DNA from: Symsagittifera roscoffensis
Lineage: Eukaryota > Xenacoelomorpha > Acoela > Convolutidae
Assembly: GCF_963678635.1 (NCBI RefSeq)
Contig: NC_087063.1
Location: forward strand, 2,578,073 to 2,642,072
Direction: 5' to 3'
DNA: 64,000 nt
The notes beneath the pieces are model-generated. The model was not told the DNA's origin, made no database searches, and saw only the letters and a list, made by a program, of their open reading frames with translations. Each line of letters starts with the position of its first letter. Position 1 is the stretch's first letter. The position numbers and the translations under genes were made by a program. This document shows positions 1 to 10,499 of this stretch, in pieces.

Positions 1-353
1 GAGAGTGACTGAAAAATTCAGCTCGATGTGATTTTTTAAAGTCTTTTCAACTGGTGATTTGAGCATGATTTTTGAATAATCTGACAACTATTGATAACTT
101 CAGCTCAAAATTTAACCCGACAAAAATTAGTAAGGAAATTTTTAAAATTTTCAAACAAAGCAAATAAACGACAACAAAGCTTTGACCTGATATGAGAAGT
201 CTTTTTTTTTTGCGAAATGAGCCTTTTTTATCCAATGTCAAAGATCAAAAGTATTAGCTGCTTAATTTGCTACTAATTTTGATTATTAGGCTTAACTAAG
301 ATATCCAATTAATGAAAATTTCATATATAATTCGGGTTTGGATTTATTACTAA

Positions 354-885
354 TAAGACTGCTCGTATCAGGGCGAGGCCCTGAATGTTCCGACTGCCGT
401 TTAAGGTCTTGGATGCAACAATTAGAAAAAAATTAAGTATATTAAAATACCTTGATTTTTTTAGGTTAAGATCTTGGGAGGATGATTTCCGCTAAAAACC
501 TTAACCTAAAAAAATCAAGGTGTTTTAATATACTTAATGCCATACAAATGTTGAGTGATAAGGCTCTTTTTGCTCCATCTCCCCTCCCACCACACACGAG
601 CTTCAATTTTTTAGTGTAACGAGCAGTTTTACAAGGCTGATTATGAAGACCAAATGTGTTTGTCGTGGCCTTATTAGTCTGTATCTCAATTTTAATAACA
701 ATTTGATAATATGGTCATCAAATTGATTTGTAAAAGTTGCAGGTGGGGTGAAAAAGAAAAAACGCCAGTAGTATTTTTTGCCCCTAGTAACAAATCTAAT
801 ATGGCAAATAAGCTTCCTTCAGCCGATTTGAAACGAAATCTAATACGGATTAAAACTCCACTTATGCATTAATAGCATTTTCTCC
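354..885 (+). repeat. R1 hairpin-ended repeat, copy with R2 nested inside
   Basis: R1 is a family of about 530 bp found at least eight times in the window. The left end reads caagactgctcg and is followed by a TCAGGGC-NNN-GCCCTGA hairpin (here with loop GAG). The middle carries the landmark ATGGCAAATAAGCTTCCTTC. In this copy the middle is interrupted by an R2 element (about 580-770) and by a long foldback hairpin (433-537). The right part is missing. No coding potential is visible. Confidence 0.7.
433..537. repeat. Long foldback hairpin (38-bp stem, 29-nt loop)
   Basis: The left arm 433-470 and the right arm 500-537 are reverse complements over 38 bp with a single difference, which would be a G-U pair in RNA. 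The loop is 471-499. A related, longer hairpin lies at 2123-2226 in the duplicated block. The size resembles a miRNA precursor or a small foldback MITE; nothing here shows transcription. Confidence 0.75.
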
Positions 886-2036
886 GCTAAAGCACTTTCA
901 TTTTTTCAAAATTTCACTTTTGATTTTAAAATGAGATTTTTTTAAATTCTCTCCAAACTGAGCAGCCAAACTGAGAAGGATCAACCAGTTCAAATACGTA
1001 AAGGTTGTATAATAGTTATGCAAAAATTATGTAAGAGTTATCGAAGTTATGCAAATTTCATTACGATGATGGTTCGGCTGGTTTATATATCTTGAGCATT
1101 TTCGGTTGGCTTATACTTTGGCATGTTTATTTGCACTCGAGCCGCTTTCAAACTAATTACCTGCGTTGGATCTCACTTACCAGTTTCGGTCCAATAAGGA
1201 CTCTGACTGCTCCTATTAGGACAATTAGTTGAGTGTTTAGACTGCCTTGTAAATTCTACTGATTCTTTGCACTCGTTTTTTCCTAAAATAAAAGACATCT
1301 ATATTTGCGACAACAATCATTTTTTTGTTAGCTAAGAAAAGTATACGAATAGTTTTGCTCATGGGGCTACAACCCGACAGGCTGATGCCTTTTTGGTTTT
1401 CTCCCAAGCGAACTAAATTGTAATTGTACAATTTCATAGATTGTATGGTTATCAATTTTGGCTTGAAAATATTTCTATTATTATCTCTTGACACCGCATC
1501 ATGAAAAATGATGATGCTTCATTGATAACGCAAAAGGAAAATTTTTATAGGCAACCATAGAACTCTCAATGAAGTAAGTTCTTCATTCTAAAATTAATTT
1601 TAAAAAATAGAATTAGAAAAATGATCTTTTTGGGAACAATTTTTATAGTTCAAAAGCTGAGTTCGCTGCCCATCAACCGGCTATTTTTTCTTAACTTCGG
1701 AGAGAGTGACTGAAAAATTCAGCAAGATGTGATTGTTTTAAATTCTTTTCAGCTGGTGATTTGAGCATGATTTTTGAATAATCTGACAACTATTGATAAG
1801 TTCAGCTTAAAGTTAAACCCGAAAAAAATTAATTTGAACAAAGCAAATAAACGACAATGAAGCTTTGACCTGATATGAGAAGTCTTTTTTTGCGAAATGA
1901 GCCTTTTTTTATCCAATGTCAAAAATCAAAATTATTAGCTACTTAATTTGCTACTAATTTTAACTATTAGGCTTAACTAAGATGTCAAATTAATGAAAAT
2001 TTCATATATAATTCGGGTTTGAATTTAATACTAACA

Positions 2037-2560
2037 AGACTGCTCGTATCAGGGCGAGGCCCTGAATGTTCCGACTGCCGTTTAAGGTCTATGAAGCAAC
2101 AATTAGAAAAAAAAATAAGTAAATTAAAATACCTTGAATTTTTTAGGTTAAGATTTTTTGTGGAAATCATCTTGGGAGGATGATTTTCACAAAAAGTCTT
2201 AACCTAAAAAATCAAGGTATTTTAATCCATATAAATTACTTAGTAATAAGCCTCTTTTTCCTCCATCTACCCCTCCCACCTCACACGAGCTTCAATTTTT
2301 TAGTGTAACGAGCGGTTTTACATGATTGATTATGACGACCAAATGTGTTTGTCGTGGCCTTATCAGTCTGTATGTCAGTTTCAAAAACAATTGGACAATG
2401 TGGTCAACAAAAGTTTTTGTTAAAAAAATTGCAGGTGGGGTGAAAAAGAAAAAACGCCAATAGTATTTTTTGCCCCTAGTATTAAATCAAATATGGCAAA
2501 TAAGCTTCCTTCAGCCGATTTAGAGCAAAATCTGATACGGATTAATAATGCATTAATAGT
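2037..2560 (+). repeat. R1 repeat, second copy in the tandem block
   Basis: This is the same R1 left end and TCAGGGC-GAG-GCCCTGA hairpin as at 354, with an R2 element nested at about 2265-2460 and the landmark ATGGCAAATAAGCTTCCTTC near 2492. It is the counterpart of the 354-885 copy within the 1.7-kb tandem duplication. Confidence 0.7.
2123..2226. repeat. Long foldback hairpin (~49-bp stem, 7-nt loop)
   Basis: The left arm 2123-2171 pairs with the right arm 2179-2226 with two substitutions and one single-base indel. The tip is ttgggag. It is the counterpart of the hairpin at 433-537, but the stem extends further inward, so the inner part has diverged more in the first copy. Confidence 0.75.
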
Positions 2561-2998
2561 ATTCTGGCTTTTGTAACTCGAATAAAAACAGGAAACAGAA
2601 TCGGTTTAATTCAAGAGAATCAATAAACGCGAATTTTAGTAATTTATATTGCACGGAATTAGCAACAACATTTCACGTATCAAGTTAAAAAGTGGGCTTG
2701 TTCAAGCCCGTATTTGTGTGGTTTTTCACAATGAGTTCATACTTAGTTCACGCAGTTTAATTAACAGAAACTCAATTGCAAACCAATTTTGGACCGATTA
2801 AAATATTAGCATTTTATGTTCTGTCAGGTTCGGCTCAAATAGGATTCCCAAATGAAACGACTTAGGTGCGAATCGAACCCACGCCGAACTCCCCGTAACG
2901 CACTTTGTATACGCTGAGCTATATAGCTGGTATTGCTAAGCAACTATACTGGCTTTATACTATACTTTCAACTTTAATGCTATGTAGCATTAACAAAT
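2559..2998 (-). mobile_element. Insertion with Pol III-like A and B boxes (SINE-like)
   Basis: This segment is present in the second copy of the tandem block and absent from the first, where the flanking bases are joined, so it is an insertion of about 435 bp. Short AATAG/ATAG repeats flank it. On the minus strand near 2925 it has TAGCTCAGCG, resembling a tRNA A box, and near 2870-2880 GGTTCGATTCG, resembling a B box. The spacing fits a tRNA head, but the acceptor and anticodon stems do not fold, so this is a tRNA-derived SINE or a decayed tRNA rather than a working tRNA. No A-rich tail is obvious. Confidence 0.5.
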
Positions 2999-3469
2999 AG
3001 CACTTTCTCCGCTAAAGCACTTTCTTTTTTTCAAAACTTCACTTTTGATTTTATAACACTTTTTTAAAATTCTCTCCAAACTGAGCAGCTTAGTGGTAAA
3101 TAAACCAGTCGAAGCATAAACCAGCCAAAGCATCAACCAGTCGAAAATACTTAAAAGTTGTACAAAACTTGCGCAAAAATTATGTAGGAGTTACCGAAGT
3201 TATGCAACTTTTATTACGATGTTGGTTCGGCTGGTTTTCATATCTTGCGCATTTTCGGTTGGCTTATACTTTGGCATGTTTATTTGCACTCGAGCCGCTT
3301 ACAAACTATTTATCTGCGTTAGATCTCACTAACCAGTTTCAGTCGTACCAGGACTCTGACTGCTCCTATCAGGACAATTAGTTGAAGGTTTAGACTGCCT
3401 TGTGAAGTCTACTGATTCTTTGCACTCGTTTTTTCCTAAAATAAGAGACATCTATATTTGCCACAACAG

Positions 3470-3905
3470 GTGGGGTGAAAAATAGAAAACGCAAGTTATA
3501 TTTTTTGCCCCTAGTAGCAAATCAAATATGGCAAATAAGCTTCCTTCAGCCGATTTGGAACAAAACCGAATACGGATTAAAACTCCGTTTATGCATCAAT
3601 AGCGCGAAATCTATCGCAGTTTAATTAACCCAAAATGACACTCTTCAAACCCCCATAACTTTAAGAAATCACAAGTGAAATATCTTTTCAAATTTAAGCT
3701 CAGGACAACAATATTTTTTGGAATGATTTTATAAAAATCTGTGAAAAAAGGCTAGTTAAAAAGTCGAAATTTAACTGAAGAAAAAAAACCACCCCGAGCA
3801 CAAATATTCCGTTAATTTCGTTACAAAACTCAAAACAACAAGACTGCTTCTAACAGAGGACAAACCTGAATGTTGCAGTTGTCATCTAAAATCAAAGAAA
3901 ACATG
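3470..3905 (+). repeat. R1 right half plus start of another R1 copy
   Basis: The R1 middle and right parts run from about 3485 (gcccctagtagc) through CCGAGCACAAATATTCCG at about 3795. A degraded left end, caagactgcttctaacagag, follows at 3839. The hairpin of this second left end is no longer complementary. Confidence 0.6.
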
Positions 3906-5660
3906 CTTTTTTAAAAAGAAAAAGATAAGCTTTCAAAAATATATAGATTTAGAAAAAAATGAATTTTTCTCAGTGCTTGAAGTAATTATCCCCCAACGTT
4001 ATGTAGAGTACAAACAAATGTAATTACAGTCCAATAATAGTTCTAAAGAGAGCTTTCTTCAAAACGAATTAGAACAATTTCCGGATCGAAAAAGAAACCG
4101 TTGCTCACGTGTTAGTAGAACAAAATATATCGCGCTATGATTTTGTCCCAAAATAGTCAAAAGAGCAGTTTTCAAAAAAAAACGTTTTAGGTTCGATTTT
4201 ATGCCTTTCAACTTCATATTTTGTCTGAAGAAAAAGTAACCACAGCAAGCACACATATTCTAACGTTTCTTCCAAGTCAAAACAGCACAATTTTTCGTAA
4301 CAGTGTGTGGCTCTATGAGGTCTATGTAATGAGTTTTAATAGTTTTTTTTTGAAGCGCAGTTCGATTGAGTATGATAAACCGCCGATATACCCTTTTTAA
4401 ACAAGACTGCTCTTCTAAAGCAAACAAGCCCTGTGTAATCCGAATGCACCTTAACCCATATCAAATAGCTTTTGTTACAGAAAATATCAAAGATCAAAAT
4501 TAAAATTTTGGGTCGTACGAAAATAGTACGACCAATTAGTTTGCCCCAATTCGATTTGGAACAATTTTTTTGTGCAGGATAACTTGCTACGCAGAAATAT
4601 TTCAGCATTATGAATATAATCTTCAAAGAGCGCATAATTTAATGCAGAAAAAGACCAAACAAAAAGGCATTTTTTAAAGTATGATAAAAATTTGTTGAAA
4701 ATTATTATTTCGATCGCTAAAAATTGGCTGCATAGAAAATCACCTCAAGTATAAATATTCCGTTTTTTTCGAAAGTTGGAACATTTAATAAGTGATAAAA
4801 TTTCAAAACTATTAGAAACGAAAATTGAATTTTTTTTCATTTGGTCTTTGAAAATGTTCCTTCCATATAAAATACCACTACGCCTTCCTTCTATATTCAG
4901 TACAATCTGATGCAGTTAGCAACTGGTAGCGTATTTTTAAAGCCAAAGAAGTCAAATTAAAAAACGCTGCAAGTTCCAAACGCTGCAATTTTTTAACCTG
5001 CAAGTTCCAGCACACATGACGTATCCTTTCTTCGAAGGGCAGTTTAATACATAACGCTTTTTAGCGGGCGAATGTGGGGCGAATGATAACACTCCAAATC
5101 AAGTATTTTTCACAATTTTGTCAAAAGCCAACGAACTCTCAAATATAAATTCAAACGAAAATATTTAGACTATCTAAGTTTTTTAGACTTTTCGAGTCAT
5201 TGTATGAGTTTCCAAACTATTTTCGGAAACTTCTTAATAGCATAAAATAAAATTCCCGCATTGGAGTTCTATGGATAAAAATCGATCATAATTGAATTTC
5301 TTTGTCAGTGTCTACAAAAGTGAAAACAAATCGATTTTCATCAATTGGAAATGGAATATAATATTACGATTTTTGAGGCAACAAAATCTTTTTTCATCCA
5401 TTACAATCCTTTTCTTCACTTTTGCTGACCTTGACAATGAAAATAAACTTTAATTGATTTTTACCACTTTACTGAGATGCGATTTTCAACGCACATAGTG
5501 TCTTTTCTACATTTTAAACTGAAGTTGGCTACGTTGGTTACTTGTTGTTCAATTTAATTTTTTTCTGCTTATTTTTGCTATTTTGTTATTTTTTTACTCA
5601 AAACTATGTTACTCAAAAACAGAGTTTTGTTCTTTTCAACGATTTTGTTAAATTATTAGA
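3906..5660. other. AT-rich DNA with decayed R1 fragments, no gene seen
   Basis: Scattered pieces such as aatattccgttaatttcg-like and gaaagttggaac strings (for example near 4760-4790) show older R1 copies. The longest ORFs (under 100 codons) have no recognisable domain and biased, low-complexity composition. I see no gene. Confidence 0.5.
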
Positions 5661-6070
5661 ATTTTTTTGGGGAAGGGGAGTAAAGTTGGAGGTGGACTAA
5701 TGCCCCTTCCATTACCCCTAGCGTTTGCCCATTTACAACAACCCCCCTCCCCGGAGTTTCAGGTGGGGAGGGGTGGGTTCAGGTGGGGGAGGGGAGTGGG
5801 CTCAGGTGGGGAAGGGGTGTGTTCAGGTGGGGGGTTGTTCAGTTGGTGGGGTGTTTAGGTGGGCGGGGTTTCAGTGGGGGCATGGGTTCAGGCAGGTGGG
5901 GGGGGGGGTGTTCATGTGGAGGAGGGGGTGGGTTTAGGTGGGGGAGGGTTGTTTAGGTGGGGGTTGTTCAGGTTGAAGGGGGGTTCATTGGGGGGGGGGG
6001 GGGGGGGGGGGGGTTCAGGTGGAGGAGGGGTAGATTCAAGTGGGGGAGGGGTAGGGGTTCAGTGAGGGGT
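5660..6070 (+). repeat. G-rich minisatellite, one strand all G-runs
   Basis: Degenerate tandem units of the form TTCAGGTGGGGGAGGGG run across this stretch with nearly all G on the plus strand. The longest run is 24 consecutive G at 5990-6013. The array then passes into a short GGGGCATCAAA repeat at about 6068-6105. Runs of three or more G recur every few bases, which is the requirement for G-quadruplex folding. The ORFs through it encode only Gly/Val/Trp-rich low complexity and are not genes. Confidence 0.85.
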
Positions 6071-6356
6071 ATCAAAGGGGCATCAAAGGGGCATCAAAGG
6101 GGGATTGAAGAAGAGGAGCAAAGGAGCAAACGTTAGGGGGGGGGGAGGGGTTTGAGCTTAATGGAATCTTTTCGCAATTTGAGTTTAGGTTTAGAAATGG
6201 CATACACTCGTTTCGAAAATTTTCCGCATAGCTCTGCTCGACGCACTGTAACAAATTTTGCACGACGCGCAAAAATAAATTAAGTGGAAAAAAATCCATT
6301 TTAATGTGATTTCCTACTTGTTATAAAATCCCTTATACCGGATTCCAAAAGAATTA

Positions 6357-6885
6357 CAAGACTGCTCGTATCAGGGCGAAGACCTGAATGTTCCAACTGC
6401 CTTTTAGGGTTTATGGAGCATTATTAACATTAAAAAATTGAATGTAATAAAACAAAAGAATTTTTTTTTCTAAATATTGAAATTTTTTACGAAAATCATC
6501 CCCACACACGCCTTATAAAGTACAAAAGGAGAAATTTTGCTCCTTGTATCAAATCAATTATAGCAAATAAGCTTCTTTCAACCACCAACTTCGAACGATT
6601 TCTAAGACAGTTAAATCTCCCCCTACGCGTTAATTGCGCGAATTATATCGCTCGTTGGTTGTCTCAACTTAGCCAAAATGAAAATCCTTAAACCCTTAAA
6701 ACTGTACGAAAAGTAATCTCAGGTTAAATTATCTTTAAAAATTTGAACTCAGGACAACAATAGCTTTCGAATGATAAAAAAAAGTTTCCGTCAAAAATGG
6801 CTAGTTAAAAAGTCGAAGTTTGTCTGAAAAAATAAAACCCACCCGAGCACAAATATTCCGCTACTTTCGTATTGAAAGTCGGAAC
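6357..6885 (+). repeat. R1 repeat, near full length
   Basis: It begins caagactgctcgtatcaggg at 6357 and ends CTTTCGTATTGAAAGTCGGAAC at 6885. The left hairpin has one mismatch (CAGGGC against GACCTG). Between the ends lie the family landmarks: AAATAAGCTTC, TTAATTGCGCGAATTATATCGC and GGCTAGTTAAAAAGTCGAAG. There is no ORF of note. Confidence 0.7.
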
Positions 6886-6939
6886 AAAAATGCATTTTGT
6901 TTCTGCGGGAAAAATTAGATTTAAATCCATTTTTAGTCC

Positions 6940-7165
6940 AATTTGAGCTCTTTTTCTTTCCACCCCCCCCCCCCCCCCCATCTCCCACGACCATCAATTT
7001 TTTGGTGTAACGAGTGGTTTTACAAGGTTAAATATGAAGACCGAATGTGTTTGGCACATCCCAATTAGTCCGCATGTCAAATTTCATAATGATCGGACAA
7101 TTTGAACAGTAACTTCACCAGTAAAAAATTGCAGATGGGGGGAAAAGGAAAAAGAGCCCCAATTT
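6940..7165. mobile_element. R2 inverted-repeat element (MITE), C-run in its terminus
   Basis: The left end reads AATTTGAGCTCTTTTTCTTTCC and the right end is its near reverse complement (ggaaaaagagccccaatt), so this is a short element with terminal inverted repeats of about 25-30 bp. A run of about 18 C at 6962-6979 sits at the inner edge of the left terminus, opposite GGGGGG in the right terminus. The interior has TTTTTTGGTGTAACGAGTGG and is shared with elements at about 580-770 and 2265-2460; a divergent relative lies near 21,900-22,160. Confidence 0.6.
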
Positions 7166-7381
7166 TGATGTTTGTAAGTATGCCTTTGTAACAAGCTGAT
7201 AAAATTATAGATATTTATTTTGTTTGGTTCTTTTTTCCCTAAGTTGAGAAAACACTAGTTTAAGAGACTTTGTAATAACGATTTCTCTTTTGAAAACAGT
7301 CCAAACTGCATATTTGGAAAAATTACCGTTCTACTACTAGCCCCCAAAACAAAAAGGCTTCTCATGTTTCATTTCAGAAAA

Positions 7382-8440
7382 TTACTCATCTATACATCGT
7401 TGTTTTTCTAAAAATCGTCGTTTTGGTTTTTTTCCAAAAAATTCTATCACAAAACAGTCGTTAGACAAGGAATAAGATTTCAAGTACTTGCTTTTACTCA
7501 AAATAGGCTCACCTGTATCGGTTTTTTTGATGGGTAAGTTTTGTAAATTTCCCTTGTCGCAAACAGAAGATACACCTAAAACGTTCGGAAGAGAAGTTGA
7601 TTTGTGGATAAGAAAGCTTCCAAATTCAGAAGCCATTCAAATTAAGTAACTGGAACGTTTTGTACAAAACAAATCTACACCGTTAAACCACTAAAAAATC
7701 TTTTTGTTACCGCACGTGCGCTTAACGTATAATTATGGCTCTTTTCCTTTCCCTTCATCCTGTTAAAGTTCCGATATTTATGTTTGTTTTCCATATGTTC
7801 CTATGGCTAAACGCGTGATGCGTGGTGTTATACGGAATAGCACGTTTCTATAGTCTCATTTAATTTGAGAGTTAAATTGCAACAGAAGTACGCTTATCTT
7901 ATATCGAGTCTTTGATTTTTTAAATCAGATGAAAAGCCATTTGTTCAACGCTTTGCTTACAGCTTGTTTGAAAGAAGCCATAAAGACAACTCTTTTGATT
8001 TTTTTGGTACCCCAAAAACCCAAAAACCGAGAAATGATAAGCAGGAACATTAAAGGGTAGCAACATTTTAAGTTTGTAGCCCTCACAGCGTTTTTCATCA
8101 ACTTTAATGTTAAATTGGATGATAAATTTTAATACTATCCACTGCATTTTTGAAACCAACTTATAATGGTTGACATTACATCTGATAGAACATTGTTCTC
8201 AGAATATTTTCAGTTGACATCGAGAACGTGCAAGAACTTATCTCAACAAGTGGAGTTTTGTTTCGAAATACCATCTTTTGGGTTGCCGTAATTTGTAGCT
8301 TTGATAAAGATGCGCCTAACGTTTTGCATCCTGATGTTGTCAACTGCACCTTGCGAAGACCGCTGAATTAGAAAATTATTCAATCCAGCTCCTGTGATAT
8401 AAAAATTATGACAGCATAGGTTTTGCGGTGTAGTGTTCAA
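7382..8440 (-). CDS. Possible unrecognised gene fragments (three ORFs in a row)
   Basis: Three minus-strand ORFs of 65, 79 and 84 codons lie in order at 8440-8243, 8159-7920 and 7636-7382. Their composition is less biased than the repeats around them. The first includes CCHNFYITGAGLNNF and ends near a possible donor (gatg|gtattt near 8259), and the second could be entered from an acceptor-like ..aaaatgcag. I cannot join the three in one frame with confidence and I recognise no domain. This could equally be a decayed gene or chance. Confidence 0.2.
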
Positions 8441-8804
8441 ATCTTTTACTTAATATCGTGATCTTGAGTAGTGCCACACTTCTCGGTAAAAAAATAATCA
8501 TAAATTTTTTAAATGTAAGATTTTTTAAAATTGTTTACGGTTAGTTCAAAATTCGGACAAGCTCCATTGCTGGATTCAAATGAACGGCTCCTTCAGGATA
8601 AATCCGAAGCACATCAAATCCGATGTGCTGCTACTTCTAGTAAAAAACAGTGAGACGAAGCGAAAACTAAGCTATGTAAGAAAAGTTTAGCCGCGGCGAC
8701 ACAGCCTATGAATAACGCGTTGCCAACTCAGTAGAGGTGAAACAAAAATTCAGAACGCGTTTTCAGTTCAGAAATAGTTTTCTCGTGTTTTCAGTTTGGT
8801 CATA

Positions 8805-9510
8805 CAGTGCTGAGCAAACCTTGAATTTTCTAACTCGCTTTTCTCAAATTGGATTAAAATTAGACAAAAAGTGAAGAGTAAAAAAAATTGCTTAGAATTT
8901 CATCAGAATTATCATGGTACAATTTTTTCTCCGAAAATGTTAACCTAAATTTTACACCAAAAATGGGTCATTTTGGCTTTTTAACTAATCAAAAATGACG
9001 CTGAAACTATTTTGTTAATAGATGAGAAATTATATAACAAGAAGCCTTTTACACAGCCCAACAATTTTCTAGAAAGGTTAAATCTCCAAAGTTTTGATTA
9101 AATTACTTAAAATTTGTTTTTAAGCAAAGATTTTGGATTTTATATAGTATAAATCACCTTTCTTGACTATCAAGCAAAAAATGTTTCTCTTCACGGGTTT
9201 TTGGAAGTTTAACTTTTTGAGAAATTTGTTGGGCTGTGTAAAGGGCTTCTTGTGATATAGTTTTTTCATCTATTAACAAAGTAGTTTCAGCGTCAATTTT
9301 GATTAGTTAAAAAAGCCAAAATGACCCATTTTTGGTGTAAAATTTTGGTTAACAATTTTGGAGAAAAAAGTTGCAACAGATTAATTCTGATGAAATTCTA
9401 AGCAACTTTTCTTCTCTTCACTTTATGTCTTATCTTAACACAATTTGAGAAAAACGCGTCTGAAAATTAAATTTTTGTTCGTTTTGTCCGGATAATTTAA
9501 GTCAGCACTG
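8805..9510. mobile_element. Palindromic Tc1/mariner-like MITE, 706 bp
   Basis: The element starts CAGTGCTGAG and ends GTCAGCACTG, and TA dinucleotides flank it at 8803-8804 and 9511-9512, as expected for Tc1/mariner integration. Each arm is about 280 bp and is an imperfect reverse complement of the other. For example ACACCAAAAATGGGTCATTT near 8955 matches the complement near 9320, and CACAGCCCAACA near 9052 matches TGTTGGGCTGTG near 9228. Only about 130 bp in the centre is unpaired. No transposase remains. A divergent copy is at 20,760-21,076. Confidence 0.75.
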
Positions 9511-9793
9511 TATATCCCGTCATTGTTTTATTAATTGGCTAAAACAAATAAAGATGGGCGCCCACAATTCCCTGCTACTTGAGGCAGATCAATTTGTATT
9601 TCCAAGTTGTATTGAAAGTCATATTCTCATAAAAGAAATAGGAAAAACAAGTTTTATAAAACTCCCAATGGTTTGTCAAGATCAACAGCGTCAAAGACTT
9701 CCTTAAAATATCTGCCACTAACATGAGATACTCCTTTTCAAGAAACTTTTCAAATTTCTGCAAAAAAATGTTAATTTGAAACCATATGCCAAA

Positions 9794-10310
9794 ACAAGAC
9801 TGCTCGTATCAGGGCGAAGCCTTGAATGTTCCGACTGCTTTTTAAGGTCTATGGAGCAGTAATAACATGGAAAATGTAAATGTAACGATGTGAAATTACA
9901 ATTTTTTTTCCAAAATTTTGAGATTATTTTGTGAAAAAATCCCCCACATGCAATATGAAGTACAAAGTGATAGATGTTGCTCCTATTAACAAATCAGTTT
10001 TGGCATATAAGCTTCCTTGAACCAATTTGGAACGATTTCTAAGACGGATTAAATCTCGCTTACGCGTCAATAGCGCAAAATATATCGAGCGTTAATTGTC
10101 CCAAATTGGCCGAAATAGCAATCTTTAAACCCTCATAACTTTTACAGGTGAAATATCGTTTCAAATTTAAATTCAGGACAACAATAGCTTTTGAATGATC
10201 TAAAAAAATTCCGTCAAAAATGGCTAGTTAAAAAGTCGAAGATTGTCTCAAGAAAAAAAAAACCCACCCGAGCACAAAAATTCCGCTAATTTCGTATCCA
10301 AAGTCGGAAC
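9794..10310 (+). repeat. R1 repeat, near full length
   Basis: It runs from caagactgctcgtatcaggg at 9794 to AAAGTCGGAAC at 10,310 and is collinear with the copy at 6357. The left hairpin has one mismatch (GCCTTG). The middle has gcgcaaaatatatcgagcg and the right part GGCTAGTTAAAAAGTCGAAG. Confidence 0.7.
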
Positions 10311-10499
10311 AAAAACGAGCAACATCTTTTTCTATGAAACACCGCCTGTACTATTTTTGCTCACCGACTGAATTTACAAATCAACACAAACTTTCCGGGT
10401 CACCGTTAGTTTTAACAAAATATTTAGGTCAAAGCCAAAACCATAAACGATACGGTTGATGCAGCCTTCTTAGTTTGGCCGTGTCTAAAGGACACGAGT

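Larger units (their letters stand above)
1..3470. repeat. Tandem duplication of a ~1.7-kb block
   Basis: Bases 1-1300 recur from 1702 to about 3470. The same order of landmarks is seen in both: GAGAGTGACTGAAAAATTCA at 1 and 1702, the R1 left end at about 354 and 2037, an R2 element, then TCTCCGCTAAAGCACTTTC at about 890 and 3005 and the TGGCATGTTTATTTGCACTC segment at about 1120 and 3272. The second copy holds about 435 extra bases (roughly 2560-2998) that the first lacks. I see no gene here; the short ORFs of 60-85 codons are not kept between the two copies. Confidence 0.8.

Noticed and set aside
2865-2945. Functional tRNA gene on the minus strand
   Set aside because: A and B boxes are present, but acceptor and anticodon stems do not pair and one T-stem pair is broken.
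5667-6065. Three overlapping plus-strand ORFs of 60-70 codons
   Set aside because: They translate the G-rich minisatellite into Gly/Val/Trp low complexity in several frames at once; not genes.
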